Source: Gammaproteobacteria bacterium (GTDB lineage Bacteria; Pseudomonadota; Gammaproteobacteria; Arenicellales; JAHEKD01). Taken from it: 10,291 nt of DNA. The first letter of the stretch is position 1, and every line of letters starts with the position of its first letter. Shown here one piece after another: positions 6,983 to 10,291 of this stretch. Both the position numbers and the translations under genes were made by a program. Under the pieces are notes generated by a model that saw only the letters and a program-made list of their open reading frames with translations, did no database searches and was not told the origin of the DNA. The stretch spans positions 1 to 10,291 of the forward strand of contig JAHEKD010000038.1 in NCBI GenBank assembly GCA_024638545.1. Reading direction: 5' to 3'.

Positions 6983-7161
6983 CGAGACGGTTAAAGGATT
7001 CGCCCTGCATGGGATTTGCGATCAAAGGACCCGCAAGCGTGGTTGACACTATGTCGAAGCCTGATGGGGTAAAATGCCCACAGGGTGTGACAAGGGACCG
7101 TCGCAGTAGCGAGATGGTGAGAATTGCGTATATGCTGTGCTCAGAGGGGTTTGGCGTCTCG
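6983..7161 (+). ncRNA. Candidate structured RNA or mobile-element remnant
   Basis: Several complementary arms are nested in order. CGAGACG (6983-6989) pairs with CGTCTCG (7155-7161). Inside lies an 87-base hairpin: GCGA 7018-7021 with TCGC 7101-7104, GGACCC 7027-7032 with GGGACC 7094-7099 (one A-A mismatch), GTTGACAC 7042-7049 with GTGTGAC 7085-7091 (one bulged G), and CCTGATGGG 7060-7068 with CCCACAGG 7077-7084 (one bulged A). A second small stem, TGAG 7118-7121 with CTCA 7140-7143, follows. One T-G wobble slightly favours the plus strand. I do not recognise a family, and transcription has not been shown. Confidence 0.28.
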
Positions 7162-7201
7162 AGTCCGAAAGTTTTGCTGGACGAGCAGTCCACCATAACT
7201 A

Positions 7202-7232
7202 TTGTAAAGATCCAAGTGGATCATACTATAAT
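7202..7232 (+). promoter_or_regulatory. Predicted promoter with internal dyad for the cyclase gene
   Basis: A perfect -10 TATAAT lies at 7227-7232. TTGTAA at 7202-7207 is the best -35, with a slightly long 19-base spacer. Between them is a perfect interrupted dyad, GATCC-AAGT-GGATC (7209-7222), placed where a repressor would block RNA polymerase. Transcription would begin near 7239, giving a leader of about 44 bases before the ATG at 7283. Confidence 0.5.
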
Positions 7233-7282
7233 TAACAAAGCCAAGACCGCGCAAAACTTTAAATCAATGACAGGCAATATTT

Positions 7283-10200
7283 ATGTATTGCACCAGTTGT
7301 AAACAAAAAATACCAGAAGACCTCAAGAGCTGTCCGCTATGTGAGGAGCCGGCCACACTCAAGTGCCATCAGTGTAAGGCCGAACTTGCAGCAAACGCCC
7401 TGTTTTGTTCACAATGTGGTTCCAGGCTTGACCAACGGTCTGCGCAGCAGGTTTCGGAAAACCGGTCACTGCAGACACAGCGCAGGCATCTAACGGTTAT
7501 GTTTTGTGACCTGGTTGGCTCAACCGGCCTTTCCACACAAATTGATCCGGAGGATCTAAGTGAGATACTGATTCAGTATAGGGACCTGTGCATGAGCGTG
7601 ATTAAGAAATGGGATGGCTATGTTGCAGATTTCCAGGGCGACGGCGTGATGATTTATTTCGGTTATCCAAAAGCGCACGAAGATGATTCCCTCAGATCTG
7701 TCTATGCAGCGATTGATATTGTTGACGAAATTTCAAAGATTAGGCTTAAAGATAATTATAGTAATGTAAGTCTTGCAGTGCGAATCGGCATCAATAGTGG
7801 CAGAGCGGTTATTGGCGATATCGGCTCGGGAGAGATTGTTGAGAATATGGGCATCGTCGGTGAAACGCCCAACATAGCTGCAAAATTACAGTCTAAAGCG
7901 GACGACAATGTGATTGTCATCAGTGAGTCAACTTACCGTAATGTAAAAGGTTTCTTTAGTGTTGAATGTCTTGGCAAACAGCAGATAAAAGGTGTTGATA
8001 AACAAGTGCAGGCATACAGGGTCGTTGCCGGGCTTGACAAAACAGAACGCTTTGAGGGCAATCGCACTGCAGGCCTTATACCGCTAACGGGCCGCGATGA
8101 AGAAATAAAAAAACTGCAGGCAAGCTGGCAATACTGCAAGCAGGGTCAATTTCTGTCAATGGTTATTGTCGGAGAGGCCGGTATTGGTAAATCAAGATTA
8201 CTCTGGTCTTTTCGTCAGTGGTTAAAGTCCGAGCAGCATTCGACCATCGTCTTCAACTGTTCTGCATATCATACTCAAACTGCACTGCATCCATTTATCG
8301 AAATGTTCAGTCGGGGAGCAGGGCGCGATAAAGACAAATCCAGACGGCGTTTGAAAATTCTATTTAAAAAACTGAATTGTTTCGAGCATGCAGTACTTGA
8401 TTCAAATATAGATCTGCTTTTGGATTTTATCCATGGCACTGTTTCCAGGCGTGATCCTGAGAACTACAAAAACCTGATTTACAGGATATTTGTATCTATT
8501 GCGCAATCATTATCCTGTAAGAAACCTTTGTTGATTGTAGTTGAGGATTTGCACTGGGTTGATCCAACCAGTAGAGAGTTTTTTCTGAAATTCTTGAATG
8601 ACAGGCATTTTTCAAACGTATGTTTGCTGGCCACTTCAAGAGAAAGTGCAGACATGCAGTTGCCGGTTGATCTGTCACTTGAGCTTAAACGACTTGATGA
8701 TGTACAAAGTGCAGAACTAATTGATGGCATTATCGCCAAGTCAGAATTGCCCGATTTTTTGCTGAGTAAGCTGGTTGATTCATGTAACGGTAATCCATTA
8801 TATCTTGAGGAGTCTGCCAGATATTTGCAGGAGTTAAATATACTGGATCAGGATTATTCCAGGCAGGAACTGCATGTAATTTCAGAAAAAATATCGTTTG
8901 CACCAGAGTCCTTGCATGATTTGTTCATGTCGCGTCTGGACAGACTCTCTAATGAAAAATGGCTGGTTCAGCTAGCCTCCGCTATCGGCCGTCAATTTGA
9001 AAGGAAAATATTAAAAACGGTGGCGCAGATTGATGATGAACTTTTTGATATCTCGCTCACAAACCTGATTGATGCCGATATCATTTACCAGGTCGAAGAG
9101 CAGTCAGGGGAACTGTATGAATTCAAGCATGTGCTATTGCGCGATGCGGTCCACGATGCGTTATTGAGAAGACAGAGACAGTCTATCCACCAGAAAATAA
9201 TCAATGCTTACCGCAAACAGCAACCGGTGTTTCTTGAGCAACAGCCTGAACTGCTTGCCTATCACCATAGTCAGGCAGGAAATACCATGCAGGCTGTCAC
9301 CGCCTGGCAACTTGCCGGTGTAAAGTCTCAAAGACTTTCTGCAAACATTGAAGCGGTGAGTCATTTCCGAATGGCCCTGGATATGCTGACAGATGATGAG
9401 CATGCAGACCTGCGACTGGAGTTGTTGATTCAGATGGGTCCCTCCCTAATGGCGGTGGAAAGTTGGGCATCTGAGGAGGTTAAATCAATATACAAGCAGT
9501 CAATCGAACTAAGTGAAAAGAAAAATGACAGCCGCCAGCTGTTTACGAGTCTAAGAGGGTTGTGGGGTAATGTTTTTCTTACGGGAGATTTGGAAAATGC
9601 CACAAAAATTACAAGTCAACTGGATCACATTGCCAGGCGTGATCAAACTGATGAGTTAAAAATAGAGTCATTGTTATCGCAGGCAATGGAAGCGTTCTGG
9701 CTGGGGAAATTCATTCAGTCTCAAGACTACATAACCCGGGTCTCTGAGCTTTATGATCGTGATTTACATCGCGAGCATGCCTATATTTTTTCGGTGGATC
9801 CCGGGGTGGTTTCTTTGTTTTACGCTTCAAGAAATCTACTCTACCTGGGTTTCCCTGATGAATCATTAAAGCGAGCCCGGGCTTCAATCGAACTGGCTGA
9901 AAAGCATGAACACTTTCCAAGCCTGACCTGGGGGCTGGGATTCTATGCGTCAGTTCATTTTGCACTGGAGGATTTTACTCGGGCGCTTCAGGTGTCAACA
10001 AGAGGTATTGAGTTATCGGAAAAACACAACTTTCAGCTTTGGGCTGCCTGGGGGCACGTGTTATCAGGCTGTTCAAGAGTGTTTCTGGATGATGCCGATG
10101 CAGGACTTAAACAGATTGAATACGGAATTCAGCTTTATTTAAAATTAGGAGCAGGTATCGCGCTACCTTTTTTTTATTCTATTTATGCTGAATCGCTGTT

Positions 10201-10291
10201 GAAATTTGGACAATTCGAGAAAAGTCTGGAAAAGACAGAAACCGGTATTATTCTTGTCAGAAGTCATTCTATTCAGTCCTCCGCCGCAGAT
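7283..10291 (+). CDS. Zinc-ribbon / class III nucleotidyl cyclase / AAA-type ATPase / TPR protein (3' partial)
   Basis: This is a large, probably cytosolic signalling protein predicted to combine cyclic-nucleotide synthesis with an ATPase switch. The frame is open for 1003 codons and runs off the window. In order it has a double zinc ribbon (Cys3/6/17/20 and Cys28/31/42/45) and a class III cyclase domain (about 67-235) with metal-binding Asp76 in FCDLVGST and Asp120 in FQGDG. A P-loop ATPase follows, with Walker A GEAGIGKS (297-304) and Walker B LLIVVEDLHW (416-425) including Asp422. The rest, from about 620, is a helical region with degenerate TPR-like repeats. Related proteins are usually about 1,100 residues, so perhaps 100 are missing. 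Transition-state Asn197 is present, but the Arg expected four residues later is Lys201; the substrate-selecting Lys and Asp positions read Asp116 and Gly190. An in-frame TGA at 7268-7270 makes ATG 7283 the first start; the ribosome site (AGG, 7272-7274) is weak. Confidence 0.9.
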   Translation, partial: MYCTSCKQKIPEDLKSCPLCEEPATLKCHQCKAELAANALFCSQCGSRLDQRSAQQVSENRSLQTQRRHLTVMFCDLVGSTGLSTQIDPEDLSEILIQYRDLCMSVIKKWDGYVADFQGDGVMIYFGYPKAHEDDSLRSVYAAIDIVDEISKIRLKDNYSNVSLAVRIGINSGRAVIGDIGSGEIVENMGIVGETPNIAAKLQSKADDNVIVISESTYRNVKGFFSVECLGKQQIKGVDKQVQAYRVVAGLDKTERFEGNRTAGLIPLTGRDEEIKKLQASWQYCKQGQFLSMVIVGEAGIGKSRLLWSFRQWLKSEQHSTIVFNCSAYHTQTALHPFIEMFSRGAGRDKDKSRRRLKILFKKLNCFEHAVLDSNIDLLLDFIHGTVSRRDPENYKNLIYRIFVSIAQSLSCKKPLLIVVEDLHWVDPTSREFFLKFLNDRHFSNVCLLATSRESADMQLPVDLSLELKRLDDVQSAELIDGIIAKSELPDFLLSKLVDSCNGNPLYLEESARYLQELNILDQDYSRQELHVISEKISFAPESLHDLFMSRLDRLSNEKWLVQLASAIGRQFERKILKTVAQIDDELFDISLTNLIDADIIYQVEEQSGELYEFKHVLLRDAVHDALLRRQRQSIHQKIINAYRKQQPVFLEQQPELLAYHHSQAGNTMQAVTAWQLAGVKSQRLSANIEAVSHFRMALDMLTDDEHADLRLELLIQMGPSLMAVESWASEEVKSIYKQSIELSEKKNDSRQLFTSLRGLWGNVFLTGDLENATKITSQLDHIARRDQTDELKIESLLSQAMEAFWLGKFIQSQDYITRVSELYDRDLHREHAYIFSVDPGVVSLFYASRNLLYLGFPDESLKRARASIELAEKHEHFPSLTWGLGFYASVHFALEDFTRALQVSTRGIELSEKHNFQLWAAWGHVLSGCSRVFLDDADAGLKQIEYGIQLYLKLGAGIALPFFYSIYAESLLKFGQFEKSLEKTETGIILVRSHSIQSSAAD

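Larger units (their letters stand above)
6834..7282. other. 449-base region without a convincing gene
   Basis: Two overlapping open frames exist here, one on each strand (plus 6913-7302, minus 7196-6966). Neither has a recognisable domain or a clear ribosome binding site, and they occupy the same bases. The plus-strand frame also runs into the cyclase gene. The region holds the possible mbfA terminator, nested inverted repeats at 6983-7161 and the promoter region at 7202-7232. The stretch 6850-7200 looks more GC-rich than the following gene, and the motif TTTAGCCCGGATTTCTCA (6939-6956) resembles the kind of sequence found at insertion-element ends. I could not find a matching second end. Confidence 0.6.

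Noticed and set aside
7043..7075. TTGACA with a downstream TAAAAT as a promoter
   Set aside because: The spacer is 21 bases, too long, and TTGACA lies inside a predicted stem. The TATAAT at 7227 is much better placed.
7058..7093. Resemblance to group II intron domain V (AGCC...TGAAA-like hairpin followed by GTGTG)
   Set aside because: The loop is not a GNRA tetraloop, the AGC triad pairing fails (G opposite G) and the two-base bulge is not in place. No reverse transcriptase is present.
6966..7196. 76-residue minus-strand open frame
   Set aside because: No known motif and no convincing ribosome binding site. It lies within the inverted-repeat region, so the open frame is more likely incidental or a remnant.
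6913..7302. 129-residue plus-strand open frame before the cyclase gene
   Set aside because: No recognisable domain, unusual composition, no clear ribosome site, overlap with an opposing open frame and with the strongly supported cyclase start at 7283.

Overview
The window comes from a Gram-negative bacterium, most likely a proteobacterium. The evidence is a Sec-exported TRAP binding protein, purine-rich ribosome binding sites, sigma-70-like promoters, a LysR-type regulator remnant and Fur-like operator sequences. A marine gammaproteobacterium would fit the style and the moderate GC content, but nothing in the sequence fixes the lineage. There is no rRNA, tRNA, CRISPR array or intact transposase.

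Positions 97-726 hold a decayed LysR-family regulator on the minus strand, then a divergent control region. That region has a plausible promoter (TTGCCA-17-TATAGA) and a near-textbook LysR box (ATAAAT-N11-ATTTAT) overlapping the -10. Positions 727-5320 form one plus-strand operon: a TAXI-type TRAP solute-binding protein, an intercistronic hairpin, a fused TAXI TRAP permease and a FAD-dependent D-amino-acid dehydrogenase-like oxidoreductase. A RidA-family enamine/imine deaminase (5351-5698, minus strand) faces the oxidoreductase tail to tail. The likely logic is that the transporter imports a small carboxylate or amino acid, the flavoenzyme oxidises it to an imine, and RidA hydrolyses the imine to a keto acid and ammonia. 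The specific regulator appears dead, so the operon may be constitutive or controlled from elsewhere.

Positions 5699-6833 contain mbfA, a ferritin-like domain fused to a VIT1/CCC1-like membrane transporter and thus a predicted iron exporter. The ridA-mbfA intergenic region carries two AT-rich dyads that resemble Fur boxes.

Positions 6834-7282 have no convincing gene. They contain a possible mbfA terminator, a roughly 180-nt segment with several nested complementary arms (a candidate structured RNA or mobile-element remnant), and a promoter with a perfect TATAAT and an operator-like dyad.

From 7283 to the window edge runs a very large signalling protein, incomplete at its C-terminus: double zinc ribbon, class III nucleotidyl cyclase domain, AAA/STAND-type ATPase and a helical TPR-like region. 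Its cyclase keeps both metal-binding aspartates but has Lys where the transition-state Arg is expected.
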